From the NCBI GenBank assembly GCA_910890315.1, contig CAJVGD010000005.1, positions 1,116,001-1,180,000 of the forward strand: a stretch of 64,000 nucleotides of DNA, read 5' to 3'. Every line of letters starts with the position of its first letter. Position 1 is the first letter of the stretch. A model generated the notes under the pieces. That model saw nothing but the letters and a program-made list of their open reading frames with translations, had not been told where the DNA came from and did not search any database. This DNA is from Serendipita indica DSM 11827 (Eukaryota > Basidiomycota > Agaricomycetes > Sebacinales > Serendipitaceae). The translations under genes were made by a program, and so were the position numbers. This document shows, piece by piece, positions 35,330 to 44,905 of this stretch.

Positions 35330-35715
35330 AGAGAATCGAGATGAGCGTCTGTGGGAAGACGAGGAGCAAGCACACGCGGACGCGCTTGTCGACGTCGACG
35401 CTGGCAACGACGACGAGGGCGACGAGGACGAGGGAGAACGCGGTGTGCAGCGTTGAGAACGGGACTCACGATGAGGAGTGATGAGTTGTGCTTCAAAGGT
35501 AAGTAGGAGCGGGGTTCAAGTTGCAAGTTTGGCGCGACTGGCCACCTTTTATGCAGGCAAGACCCATTGCCCTAAACCCTAACCCTGGACCCGCCCCTCC
35601 GGCCGCCAGAGCATGTCCATCGTTCAGTACTCACACCGACAAATCAAAGTAAAAAGGTATAACTAGTGGTCATTTATCTGCCTCACAACTCCTTGCATGC
35701 CGCCACAGCAAGCCC
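35330..35715. other. Region between SUA5 3' end and the 14-3-3 start
   Basis: This 386 bp stretch is the promoter and 5' leader of the 14-3-3 gene plus the 3' flank of SUA5. The telomere-like box at 35570-35586 is its one notable element. The stretch at 35330-35450 has open frames on both strands but no family match. Confidence 0.4.
35570..35586. promoter_or_regulatory. Telomere-repeat-like box upstream of the 14-3-3 gene
   Basis: Bases 35570-35586 read CCCTAAACCCTAACCCT, nearly three telomere-type TTAGGG units on the minus strand, about 240 bp upstream of the 14-3-3 start. Proteins of the TRF/Tbf1 type bind such sites in promoters in several eukaryotes. It could also be a small interstitial telomere repeat left by DNA repair. 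Confidence 0.4.
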
Positions 35716-37053
35716 CTATATCCGCACAGACACCGTCTGCCCTGCCGCCTTGCGCACCCGATTCATCACCGCAAGCCCCTCTCGCTCCTCTTCGACGCCT
35801 TCGACCAGAATGGCTGCAACACCCAACTTGTCCAACGAGATGAGGCCGTCAAACAATCTCCGAGCAGGCTCCGACAGGTCCTGCTCCACACCAGCATCAT
35901 CTCCGACACGTCCCAATGCTCGCACACGCCACTCTATCTGGACATTGTTTGCCAGCGTCGCGTTCTGTTTCACCAGTGCGTCCGTCAGCTTCGAGCCCGT
36001 AAGCGAGAGCAGACCTAATTCCAACGTCTTCACCGCCTTTACGTCCTGCGCGACGTTTTGCAATAATTGGTCCAGCGAAATTGCTTCCTCCGACGGCGTC
36101 GCGAGAAGCAGGTAGACCGGACACGTCGGACTGTAGTGTCGATACTTCATCCCTGGCGTCGTAGGTTGGTGCTCCAATTGTTCATCTCGATAGTCCCGTC
36201 GGTGTACAAGCACGCGTACCCCTGTGCCCAAGACGCGCTGCATTTGCTCAGCAGTCACACCTCCCGGTCGCAGGATACGAATTTCGCCTTCGTTTCCTGA
36301 TAATCCATCCACGACAGTGCTCTCTACGCCCACGTCGCATGGCCCACCGTCGAGGATGAGCGGCACCTTGCCCGCCAAGTCGTCCACCACGTGCTCTGCC
36401 CGCGTGGGACTCGGCCTCCCACTCGTATTGGCACTCGGAGCCGCCAGTGGGAGACCACTGAGTGCGATCAACGCTCGCGCGACTGGGTGGCTTGGCATTC
36501 GTACCGCGACCGTCGAATGTCCTGCTGTAACTTCGCGTGGCACGCCACTTTTGTTCCCTTCGTGTTCATTTGAGAATGGTTTGACGGGGAAAAGAAGTGT
36601 CAGAGGTCCCGGCCAGAATTCACGCATGAGAATGGCGTAGGTTTGAGGTATCACAAATGACGGGTCGATCACATCTCGGAGCATCTCGACTGATGAGACG
36701 TGTACGATCAACGGGTTGTCAGCTGGTCGGCCCTTGGTTTGAAAGATTTGACTTGTCGCGGTAGCGGAGAGCGCATTGGCTGCAAGCCCATAAACAGTTT
36801 CTGTCGGAAAGACGACGAGAGAGGACGAGTGGAGGATGCCGGAAGCGTGTTGAAGGGCGTCTAGCGTCGACGGCGACGTGATCTCGGGCGTCGTCGAATT
36901 GGGTTGGAACGTGATGCTCTGTGGATCGCATAAGAGAACCGAAGTCTCTTGTAATTTCTTCGTTTTCGTCTCCATAAGGCTAGACGTGCTCGAGGTAGAT
37001 AGAAAACGAGGAGAAAACAGGCGCTGCAACGTAGATCGCAGGAGCTGGAGCAT
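35716..37053 (-). CDS. SUA5: Threonylcarbamoyl-AMP synthase (Sua5/YrdC)
   Basis: Sua5 makes threonylcarbamoyl-AMP from threonine, bicarbonate and ATP, the first step of t6A modification at position 37 of ANN-decoding tRNAs. The YrdC domain shows VVFPTETVYGLAANAL, FQTKGRPADNPLIVHV (the KxR...P motif), FWPGPLTLLFPV, STVAVRMPSHPVA, LPLAAPSANTSGRPSPT (SxxAN) and VPLILDGGPCDVGVESTVVD. The C-terminal Sua5 domain follows, including PGMKYRHYSPTCPVYLL. I chose the ATG at 37053 (MLQLLRSTLQRLFSPRFLST), which gives a basic Ser/Leu-rich start typical of mitochondrial import; the upstream ATG at 37104 lies in what looks like a 5'-leader intron (donor GTGAGC, acceptor TTTCAG). A further Met, METKTKK, could give a cytosolic form. 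The coding frame has no intron (445 residues). Confidence 0.9.
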   Translation of the reverse strand: MLQLLRSTLQRLFSPRFLSTSSTSSLMETKTKKLQETSVLLCDPQSITFQPNSTTPEITSPSTLDALQHASGILHSSSLVVFPTETVYGLAANALSATATSQIFQTKGRPADNPLIVHVSSVEMLRDVIDPSFVIPQTYAILMREFWPGPLTLLFPVKPFSNEHEGNKSGVPREVTAGHSTVAVRMPSHPVARALIALSGLPLAAPSANTSGRPSPTRAEHVVDDLAGKVPLILDGGPCDVGVESTVVDGLSGNEGEIRILRPGGVTAEQMQRVLGTGVRVLVHRRDYRDEQLEHQPTTPGMKYRHYSPTCPVYLLLATPSEEAISLDQLLQNVAQDVKAVKTLELGLLSLTGSKLTDALVKQNATLANNVQIEWRVRALGRVGDDAGVEQDLSEPARRLFDGLISLDKLGVAAILVEGVEEEREGLAVMNRVRKAAGQTVSVRI

Positions 37054-37249
37054 TCTAGATCTGAAAATCCGTCTGAGATATTCGTTCATACTCGTAAAAG
37101 ACATTTTGCTCACCGTAGAAAAGATGAGATGAAGGAGCCAAGCCGCTGACTCGGTGGCAGCACGTCGAGATATCGTTGAAACTAATCTCGCGATTATATT
37201 TTAATTGAACTTGACTAATCCCTACAACTTCTTCAGAGAACCATTGGAT

Positions 37250-38152
37250 ATGGGCGAGTCTGACAAAGAGATGACCAAACTTGAGCTCAACCACGACCTC
37301 AAATTAGTACTCATGCCATCCATCACGCAAGTAGAAGAGCTAAGCGTGGCTGAACGTGATGCAAAGATCTTGCGGTATCTGTCTTTGCCGGCAGACAACG
37401 AGCCCAGTCCAAGCAAAGATCCAATAGGCTTTCTCAAACAATACATCAGCATCTTACCCCCGTCCTTACTTCAGCTATGCTTTTCCGATGTCCTGACACC
37501 ACTCGAACGGTCCAAGATACCCGCTATTCGCAATAGACGATTGGATTATCATTCGAGTGCCCCTGCCCAACTATCTTTTCCTGTCGCAAGAAACAAATGG
37601 GTTACACTATGGGACGAAGTAGCTCCAGCCGGTGCCGTCCTCAGAGAAGATTGGCGAGATCAGGCCAAAGAGGGCCGAAGGGATGAAGAGACGTGGGCAG
37701 AGAGTAACTTTCTAGCCGGTAAAACGTTGGCTGGGGAACGAAATCGACTGGGAAAGTTACTTGGCGGATATGAAGAGGAGCGAGTTGGCGAAGAGACGAG
37801 AGCGCAGAGAGGCGAGCGATTGCGAGAGTATAGAAAGGAAGAGGGGTACTGAAAAGGGAAAAGGAGCTCGAGGGGAGTGACGAGGAGGAGGAGGAGATGG
37901 ACGACCAAGACGTTGTCGGTGGCGAACGCGGATGGAACAGTGGAGATAATGAACAATTGCGACGGGTGTTTGAGCGCGTCTTGAAAGAGAGGCTAATTGA
38001 TGGCCTTTTGGAGGTACGGGTATCTTTGAGTGTCAAACTTTCATGACTCTTTGTAGAACTTTGACTATGACGCCGTCGACTGGGACAGTAGATGGGACAA
38101 GCAGTCTAGAGATGATGAGGAGAGGTGGTTTGACGAAGATGACGAAGATTAG
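37250..38152 (+). CDS. CCDC97-like protein
   Basis: CCDC97 family proteins associate with the SF3B part of the U2 spliceosome in animals; the conserved part is the C-terminal half. The ATG at 37250 gives MGESDKEMTK. Residues around 90-200 include NRRLDYHSSAPAQLSF and ESNFLAGKTLAGERNRLGKL, then LGGYEEERVGEE. The frame appears to end at a TGA at 37852, but a 50 nt GT-AG intron (37827-37876) restores the frame into DDEEEEEMDDQDVVGG, FERVLKERLIDGLLE, and after a last intron NFDYDAVDWDSRWDKQSRDD and the end RWFDEDDED. The FDYxxVD..xxxD block and the acidic end are diagnostic of the family. It starts 196 bp from SUA5 on the other strand and converges on the WBP2-like gene with only 62 bp between stops. 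Confidence 0.72.
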
Positions 38153-38214
38153 ATTCCACATCGAGATTTCAATGTTCGAGTGTACACAGTCCATACAATA
38201 CAGAACTGGGAATA

Positions 38215-38893
38215 TTAGATGGTATATGCTGGTGGCAACTCGTTAGGAGTAGAGGCATTCGCGGGTTGTGGAGGCGTGTAGACAGCTGGATGAACGGTGA
38301 GTTACCACAGATCCGCCTCTATCCAGTACGCACGAAGAGTGTTAAATTCTTGCTGCTTAGCACGAGCCGCATTCATGCATTGGTCGAGCGCAGCGCTGAA
38401 CGAGTACAGCCCGCCACCATCGACTCGAAGTTGGCATTTGATCACCGAACGAGAGGTCAACCCCCCATCCTGCACCGCACGTACAGTGATATCAATGTAG
38501 TTTCCACCAAACCACGGTTGCTCGTATTTGGTCCCTAGAATGTTGGAGTACGCCACGGAAAAGTTCGAAAAGGACGAGGGGCCTGGCGTCATACGTGGGT
38601 TCTTCGCTACAAAAACAAACTAGACGTGATATTCACGCATGCAAAGGGGCATACAAGGACCTTGATTAGTCGGCAATCGAGTGGCTTTAGGCGCTTACCC
38701 GCATATCACTTAGGTAGGCTACGCCAGAAGCTTGGAGCTCTATCATCTTCGTCGGAGCATCCGAGGAAGATTCTGGGGGCATAGAAATCTTGAGGTCTGC
38801 GTTGAACAGCTGGCCAGAGCCTCCTAGGAACCTCTCCTGGCTGATTGGTAGCGGAGAATTTGATGCCGTTAATTCTACCCAGTTTATGGACAT
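38215..38893 (-). CDS. WBP2-like GRAM-domain protein with PPxY tail
   Basis: WBP2 family proteins combine an N-terminal GRAM/PH-like domain with Pro-Pro-x-Tyr motifs that bind WW domains of Nedd4/Rsp5 ligases and YAP. The ATG at 38893 gives MSINWVELTASNSPLPISQE. The GRAM core reads ASGVAYLSDMR spliced to FVAKNPRMTPGPSSF, NFSVAYSNILGTKYEQPWFG and GNYIDITVRAVQDGG, very close to the WBP2 pattern (YLT.xRVIF; F.MPF; QPxFGANY). After NAARAKQQEFNTL a 48 nt intron (38286-38333, donor GTGCGT) joins to PVYTPPQPANASTP and ends ELPPAYTI at 38215, giving the PPAY motif. Because 48 nt is divisible by three, leaving the intron in would insert residues and an in-frame stop ahead of the PPAY motif. The start lies 147 bp from CDC7 on the other strand. 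Confidence 0.78.
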
Positions 38894-39040
38894 TATTCGG
38901 AATATTTGAAGACTAGTCGCCTCTAACGGCTGGTTGTGCAACGGTCCAAATTGTAGCTCACGTTGTCTTCGACCGCATCCAACCGTAAAATCAAAAGGTA
39001 GACCCAAAGCCAAACGACACGACAGCAGGTTGCAAACGGG

Positions 39041-41429
39041 ATGGAGGAAAGTTCCGATCCTCTTGTTTCACCAACCAAATCTTCGCCTTTGTCCGATGCT
39101 CCCTCCCCTCTACCACGATTGAAGCCCAAGTCGCACACTCAGGCTGTTCCACGCAAGAAGCGACCAGAGAAGCAAATTGTTCCTACGGGGGATGACGAGA
39201 GTGATGACGAGTTGGCTCTTCCACGGCCATCCAAGAGACCAGAGGTCGTGCTCAAGGAAGCAAAGCAGACTACGATAACGAAACCAATGATTCATATAGA
39301 AACGGTTGAAATTGACGACGACATGTGGGTCGAGTCTGAAACTGGGGGCTATCGTATGAAAGATGGAGAAACTCTGCTCGACGAAGAAGAAGATATTCCA
39401 TCGGAGGGCCATGAGGACGTTACGATCCATGGTACCGAGAGAATTGACGACGAGATGCTGGTTGAGCACGACCTTGGGCATTTGGATCCCATTACGGAAT
39501 CTACCGTCGTATACCTCAAATCTCACGATACCAAAGCTGCAAAAGAAGAATGGACATATGAAGGTGAACTTTCGCAGTTTGAGGATGAACCCCCCTTGGA
39601 GCTAAGCGATGGAGAGTTTGTGCCACACACATCGGACGACGAGTTGAATTATTGGATAAAGCCAGTAGAAGATCAACAGGATATAGAAGATGAGATTCAG
39701 GAGCTCTATCTCAAAGTTCCTAAACTGAAGAACAGCTACGAAATCGTAGATCGCCTGGGCACCGGTAGGCGATATGCTCGCCCTGGTACTTTGCACTAAC
39801 ATGAGACAGGAACGTTTTCCTCTGTCTACAAGGCGATAGATCTTCATTATCACGACCTGGAAAATCGGTTTTGGGAGAGTCCAGAGGCCCAGCAGGATCC
39901 TTCGAAACCCGTTTATGTAGCCATCAAGCGGATTCTTGTCACATCTTCTCCTCGTCGGATCCTCAACGAATTATTGATCATGGAGACTTGTCGTGGCTGT
40001 CGTCACGTCGCCCAAATTATCACTGCATACCGACGTGAGGACCAGATTGTCGCGGTTATGCCTTACCAACGTAGCGTGGATATAAAGGTGCGTTGCTGGG
40101 CGCTTAAGAGGTAATCACTGACAAGTATTGAAGGAGCTCATGAGCACTCTAAACATCAAGCTCGTCCGGGAATACTTCCGTTGTATGTTCCGGGCACTGA
40201 GGGACATTCACGCACGAGGAATTATACATCGCGATCTCAAACCTGCCAACTTTCTCTTCGATCCTCTTACTATGACGGGTACAATGCTCGACTTTGGCCT
40301 TGCAGAGGTACATAGAAGCCTATTTAGATGCTTGTAGACTTATAAACCAACAGGTTTTTGATTACGAACCGGATGGTGTTGAAAAAGAGACAGGTTGTTT
40401 GCACACTGGCCCAACACCCAAATACCCACATGGTCGATTGAGAGAGGGTCAGAAGCACGTTCTCGCCATGCGAAAAGCCGTCAAAATGTCTATAGCGCGC
40501 TCTGAACAGATGCCTGAGAACGTGGGCTGGCCTACCGACGATGTCAGGTCAGTCTCGGGGAAACACTCGACTTGTACTCACCCCTTACAGACCAGGCCTC
40601 AAGGCTAACAGAGCGGGCACACGTGGATTCAGAGCCCCTGAGGTCCTCTTCAAATGTAACGCGCAAACCCCTGGTTCGTGGTGGCGAAGTTCAAATTAGG
40701 AAAGCTAACCCCATACAGCCATTGACATATGGTCTGCTGGTACTATCCTACTTTTCTTCCTGACGCAGAAATGTCCAATCTTCTCGGCACCGTCTGATAT
40801 GCACGCCCTAATGGAACAGGCCCTAATTATTGGAAGAGGAGCAATGGAGCGATGCGCCGCCATACACTGTGAGATTTGTTGCCCATCTGCTGAACCTAAG
40901 CTTACCAAGGTTAGGTCGTACTTTCTCTACAAACATTCCCGAGATCAAAGATCGCATACCGTGGTCGAAGTTTGTAACCAAGCTCAATCCGAAACTGTTC
41001 GACTCGCTCCCCGTACGGCTAGAGCCTCCGGAGACGCCAGAAGAGAGGGAACAAGAGGAGATGAGAAAGCTTGTCGTTGACGCACTCGACCTCTTGGAAA
41101 AATGCCTCGAGCCCTTCTCGTTTAAACGAATCACCGCAAGAGATGCGCTCTACCACCCTTTCTTAAAAGCAGACGCACACGAGATCGCCCAAGCGAGGGC
41201 CGCATATCCAGAATATCCAACCGAGCTGGAGGATGATGAATTCTTCCCCCATCCTTTCGGTCAAGGAATCTGCGGCCAGCATCATCAGATAGACTCTAAT
41301 GGTGACTGCAAAGTCTTCATTGGTTTAGACCCAGAAGATGAATCGCACTGGATCCCTGTCGAAGCTGGTGAGGGCCAAGCCATTGGATCACAACCATGCG
41401 AGTTTCATCGCGTCTATGTCTACTCGTAA
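39041..41429 (+). CDS. CDC7: CDC7-type kinase (Dbf4-dependent kinase catalytic subunit)
   Basis: CDC7 with Dbf4 phosphorylates the MCM helicase to fire replication origins. A 200-residue acidic, low-complexity N-terminus precedes the kinase domain: IVDRLGTG spliced to [10 protein letters not shown] (glycine loop), [15 protein letters not shown] (catalytic Lys), [20 protein letters not shown] (catalytic HRD), [10 protein letters not shown] (DFG), a large kinase insert before the activation end, [13 protein letters not shown] (APE), [14 protein letters not shown] and a C-terminal lobe ending [17 protein letters not shown]. The big insert between DFG and APE is typical of CDC7. Kinase motifs are split among about six short introns. 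After the kinase comes a short tail ending EFHRVYVYS. The stop at 41429 lies 95 bp before the RRP7 start. Confidence 0.9.
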
Positions 41430-41524
41430 GGATGAGATACTGTCTTGTGACTATTACTGCAGATCGTGTAGCTTCTTGTTTGTCCAATCCCAGTTGTCTT
41501 GTTTCCGACCATCTCCTTGGCGCG

Positions 41525-42557
41525 ATGCAGAAAATCTCAGACTTTCATGTTTTGCCAATAACCTATTCATCTCAAGCCACTCATTACATGTACATCCGTG
41601 CACACGCCTCGCGCCCAAAACCGGGGGCTGTAGATCCTCTGCCGGCAGACAGGACGCTTTTCGTCGTCAATCTTCCTCCAGACGCGACCGAAAGAGAGCT
41701 TAAAACTCTTTTCGGCAAGTTTGGGACGGTCGAACGCGTCTCTTTTGCGGGCCACGATCGGGTGCAAGCAATTTTAGAGCAAGAAGATGAGACTAGTGAA
41801 GAAGAAGAGGGAAACGTAGACGCAGATGAAAACGGTATGGATGAAGATGATAGTGATGGCGAGGATGTTCAAGCCAAGAAGCAACGAAAAAAAGTGGAAA
41901 GGGAGGCAAAGGTCGCCCCGAAGGTTGTACCGCTGCCTATCGCTGCCTTGCGCGCCCTCAGACCCACGGGAAGTGTCGGTCATATCGTCTTCGCGTCACC
42001 GCAGCATCTCAATGCCTCCCTCGCGATACCCGCTGCTTCCCTCCCACTGAAGTGGCCCAAGTTCAAAGCCACATCTTCTGCAGAACCATCAGGGCTGTCG
42101 CATTATATTGCTCGGCACAAGGCGCTTCGTCCGCCTCTCACCGCCATTAAAGAGCATGCCGACTCGTCGATGGAGGTATTTGAGTACAAGCAGGCTCAGG
42201 CGAGCAAACGCAACTCAAAGTACCGTAAAGGGGAGGCGATTGTAGATGAGGATGGGTTTACACTTGTCACACGTGGAGGCGCCTACGGCCAGACGCTGGG
42301 TGGTGGGGTCGGGGTGGCAAGCAAGAAGTTTATGCAGGAGATGAAGAATGGGGGAAGGAAACGAAAGAAAAAGACTACTTCGAAAGAAGGGTTCTATGCT
42401 TTCCAGGTTCGGGAGAAGCGAATCAAGGGTGAGTATCTCGCAATATGAGGACGCGCTCTCTAATACGGGCTTAGAACAAATTGCACTCAAGAAGGCATTT
42501 GAGGCGGACCAACAGAAGGTGGAACAGAGACAGGGCAAACGGTTCAAGCCGTATTGA
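41525..42557 (+). CDS. RRP7: Ribosomal RNA-processing protein 7 (RRP7)
   Basis: RRP7 is a component of the small-subunit processome (UTP-C/CURI complex) in the nucleolus, needed for 18S rRNA maturation. The protein opens with MQKISDFHVLPITYSSQATH and YMYIRAHASRPK, then an RRM-like fold: RTLFVVNLPPDATERELKTL and FGKFGTVERVSF. A long acidic insert (residues about 80-120) follows. The end is the RRP7 signature: GFYAFQVREKRIK, a 46 nt intron from 42428, then EQIALKKAFEADQQKVEQRQ and the last residues GKRFKPY. The frame is open back to an ATG at 41396, inside the end of CDC7; I prefer 41525, which fits the family's start. Confidence 0.88.
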
Positions 42558-42644
42558 CCTCGGCGTCAATTTCAAGGGCAAGGGGAGGCTTGCGCGGTTC
42601 AACTCAATTTGAACTTTTTTTCACTTTCTCCAATATCTCCAACA

Positions 42645-43472
42645 ATGACCACACATGCTGGGCCAGGCATGAGCCGCGATGACCGTGCAAAATGGGCCAA
42701 AGAAACTATCAACAAAAGGATTCCTGTACTCCTTCGTGGGGATGCCACAGCTCGCAGCGGTATCACGAACACGGTTCTCTACCGCGAGCTTCCCCCACTG
42801 CCAGCCCCCAGCGGGCCTGAGCACACTCTATCATCCATCCAGACCTGGAATACGGATACCATTTCCGCGGCAATCTGGCTTTACAATCACCGACAGACTA
42901 ACAATGAGCGAATCGCAATCCTCAATATGGCCTCGAGTTTTCGTCCTGGTGGTGGCGTCCTCTCTGGATCATCTGCCCAAGAAGAATTTTTGTGCGTGCG
43001 GACAACGCTCTATCCCGCACTGCGCGACGAGTTTTACCGGCTCCCCGAGCTATCCGTCGTTTATACACCCGACGTTCTCGTGTTCCGCGGTGTGGATGGA
43101 GTCGATCTTCCGAAGAAAGATTGGATCCATGTCGATGTGGCGACTGCCGCCATGCCGCGTGCTCCAGATCTGATAGAGATGGACGGCAAGGTCACCTGGG
43201 CGGACCCCTCTGTCAAGGATCTGGTACTGGAAAAGATGCGACTCCTCATGAGAGCTCTTTGTAGGCATGGTGCTACCAAGGTCGTGCTGGGAGCTTGGGG
43301 CTGCGGGGCATACGGAAACCCAGTAGAGGAAGTTGCAGCACTCTGGCGCACGGTACTCGTAGGAAATAAGAGAGGTAGAAAAGAGCACTGGCAAGGGATT
43401 AACCAAATTGTGTTTGCTATCACCTCTCCAGCGCAAGTTCAAATCTTCCGCGAGGTGTTTGCGGAGTATTAG
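42645..43472 (+). CDS. Microbial-type poly(ADP-ribose) glycohydrolase (TIGR02452/DUF2263 family)
   Basis: This single-exon gene encodes 275 residues. The family removes ADP-ribose chains using a macrodomain with the catalytic motif GGGxxxGxxxQEE. Here PGGGVLSGSSAQEEF spans residues 101-115, with both catalytic Glu residues of QEE. Before it stands the loop ILNMASSFRPGGG and after it LYPALRDEFY, VYTPDVLVFRG, and GAWGCGAYGNPVEEVA (residues about 235-250) which forms the second ADP-ribose-binding loop. The conserved parts are complete, so it should be active on ADP-ribosylated targets. Fungi often have this bacterial-type enzyme in place of the animal PARG. It is the third of three closely spaced genes on the plus strand (87 bp after RRP7). 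The start is the ATG at 42645. Confidence 0.88.
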   Translation: MTTHAGPGMSRDDRAKWAKETINKRIPVLLRGDATARSGITNTVLYRELPPLPAPSGPEHTLSSIQTWNTDTISAAIWLYNHRQTNNERIAILNMASSFRPGGGVLSGSSAQEEFLCVRTTLYPALRDEFYRLPELSVVYTPDVLVFRGVDGVDLPKKDWIHVDVATAAMPRAPDLIEMDGKVTWADPSVKDLVLEKMRLLMRALCRHGATKVVLGAWGCGAYGNPVEEVAALWRTVLVGNKRGRKEHWQGINQIVFAITSPAQVQIFREVFAEY

Positions 43473-43664
43473 AGTGCAATTAAGATTTGTTATTGAAATC
43501 ACTAGGAATATGAGGACTCAATTACTTGTTCCGCGCGCGGTGTTGCAAGCGACCAGCTGTGTCAAAATGGTTGCCATTGCCATCCAGCGACCTGGACTCG
43601 ACCTCGTCCGCGAATACTTGCGTCCGCTTTGCTCGTCTTGCCCAAAGACAGTCTCTCGTTTACT

Positions 43665-44788
43665 ATGAACTCGCGTTCGACATCCTTGGCTCGCAGTCTA
43701 GGCAAGTAGCCAGTTGCCGCCGTCGGAGTCTGCGGTTGACCACTGAGAATAGGCGACCTTGCGTTGCTCGCTTCTTTTCCACTCCTTGTCCTCAGAATAA
43801 GAAAGCAAGGAACCTCGGGAATTGTAAGTCTTTCATGCGTCCGTTATACTTTGAAGTTGACCTAGTTTCGACAGTCGGCGGCTACGCAATGGCTGCATAT
43901 GATCGTATTCAGCCTACGATATGCGGATGTGGGATCGAATATCTCCGAGGCTCCTGTGGATTATGAGATGGCCTCGTCACTGCTCTGCCAAAGCTTCATG
44001 CAGGTCGCACTCGTCCTTTCAACTTTGACCATTCTTGTAAGTGACCTGGTGTTGCGTGTGCACACGTCTGAATTACCCATGACCCTAGGTCATCCTGTCT
44101 CAAGCCCAAAAGGCCAATGTGTCACAATGTGGATGTCGCAAGAACTTCATCGCCATCGTCAAGGAGTGCTGCAAATACCTGATCCCCGCCTTCCTCGTCG
44201 CATACCGATTCAATCACACGTCATTTTCTTGGGTCACCATCGGCCAGCAGTCGACACAAACCGACAACGCTGCCGCTACCACCTTTGGATGGCTTTCAAC
44301 GCTCATTGACTACTTCTCCCTCCAAGATATTGTCTCCATTAGCGCACAAGATGCCTGCAAATTGGCATCAGCTGTCTCCCTATGGCTTGCTTGCATTGCC
44401 GATATCCCTCAATACATGACATACTACAGAGAGGCTCGTACTAAGCTCGACTGGTGGCTCATCGCAGCCACTGGATCTCTGGCTTGCTCTCCATTGCTCT
44501 ATATCATTGACGGAATCCTTTCGTGCGTGCCTCTTTGTTACTCTGCTTGCTGCGCTCTAACAGCTTAATAGATACATTAGCGACCGAAAGTTGGATGTGA
44601 TTGTTTTCATCGCATATATCATCCAGATATTTGGATTCTGGATGTTCTTTGTGCTCGTCGTCGGTAAAGTCAACGACAGCCTAATTGAGAGCGACGTCGA
44701 CTTGGAAGCTCAAATCCTTCTCTTCGACTCGCGATGGGGAGAACCATTGGAGCACGAAGTCTTTACCTTGGACACGGAGGACAAGTAA
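43665..44788 (+). CDS. KDEL-receptor-like multi-pass membrane protein
   Basis: The ER lumen retention receptor (ERD2) family returns HDEL/KDEL proteins from Golgi to ER. Exon 1 (ATG 43665, MNSRSTSLARSLG) is joined by a GC-AG intron (43702-43752) to DLALLASFPLLVLRIRKQGT, and by a second intron (43824-43874) to SGISAATQWLHMIVFSLRYAD. This parallels the ERD2 pattern GDLxHLxxIxILLLKI, SCxGISxKSQxLxxLVFxTRYLD. Later membrane segments include LLCQSFMQVALVLSTLTIL, YFSLQDIVSISAQD, AVSLWLACIADIPQYMTYYR, LDWWLIAATGSLACSPLLYI and IVFIAYIIQIFGFWMFFVLV. The core charged residues of the KDEL site are not obviously preserved in full, and the chain is longer than ERD2 (about 320 against 215). I therefore call it a distant relative of the ERD2/PQ-loop fold rather than the housekeeping receptor. 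No other family fits better. Confidence 0.5.
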
Positions 44789-44905
44789 TCTCGGCTCCAT
44801 TTCTTGCGCCCGCTTTTATCTCTGTAGCTGTATATTGCTTTATATCGAGGAACGTAGCATATCATTCACTTACATCCGTTCTCGGCGAAAGCCTCTTGAG
44901 TCCTG

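Noticed and set aside
35560-35590. Chromosome end
   Set aside because: Only 17 bases of telomere-like repeat, flanked on both sides by housekeeping genes.
38290-38304. Stop codon ahead of the PPAY tail in the WBP2-like gene, looking like stop read-through
   Set aside because: The stop lies inside a regular 48 nt intron with donor GTGCGT and acceptor CCAG.
41396-41524. Upstream ATG of RRP7 inside CDC7
   Set aside because: The extra 43 residues overlap the CDC7 coding end and do not resemble the RRP7 N-terminus.
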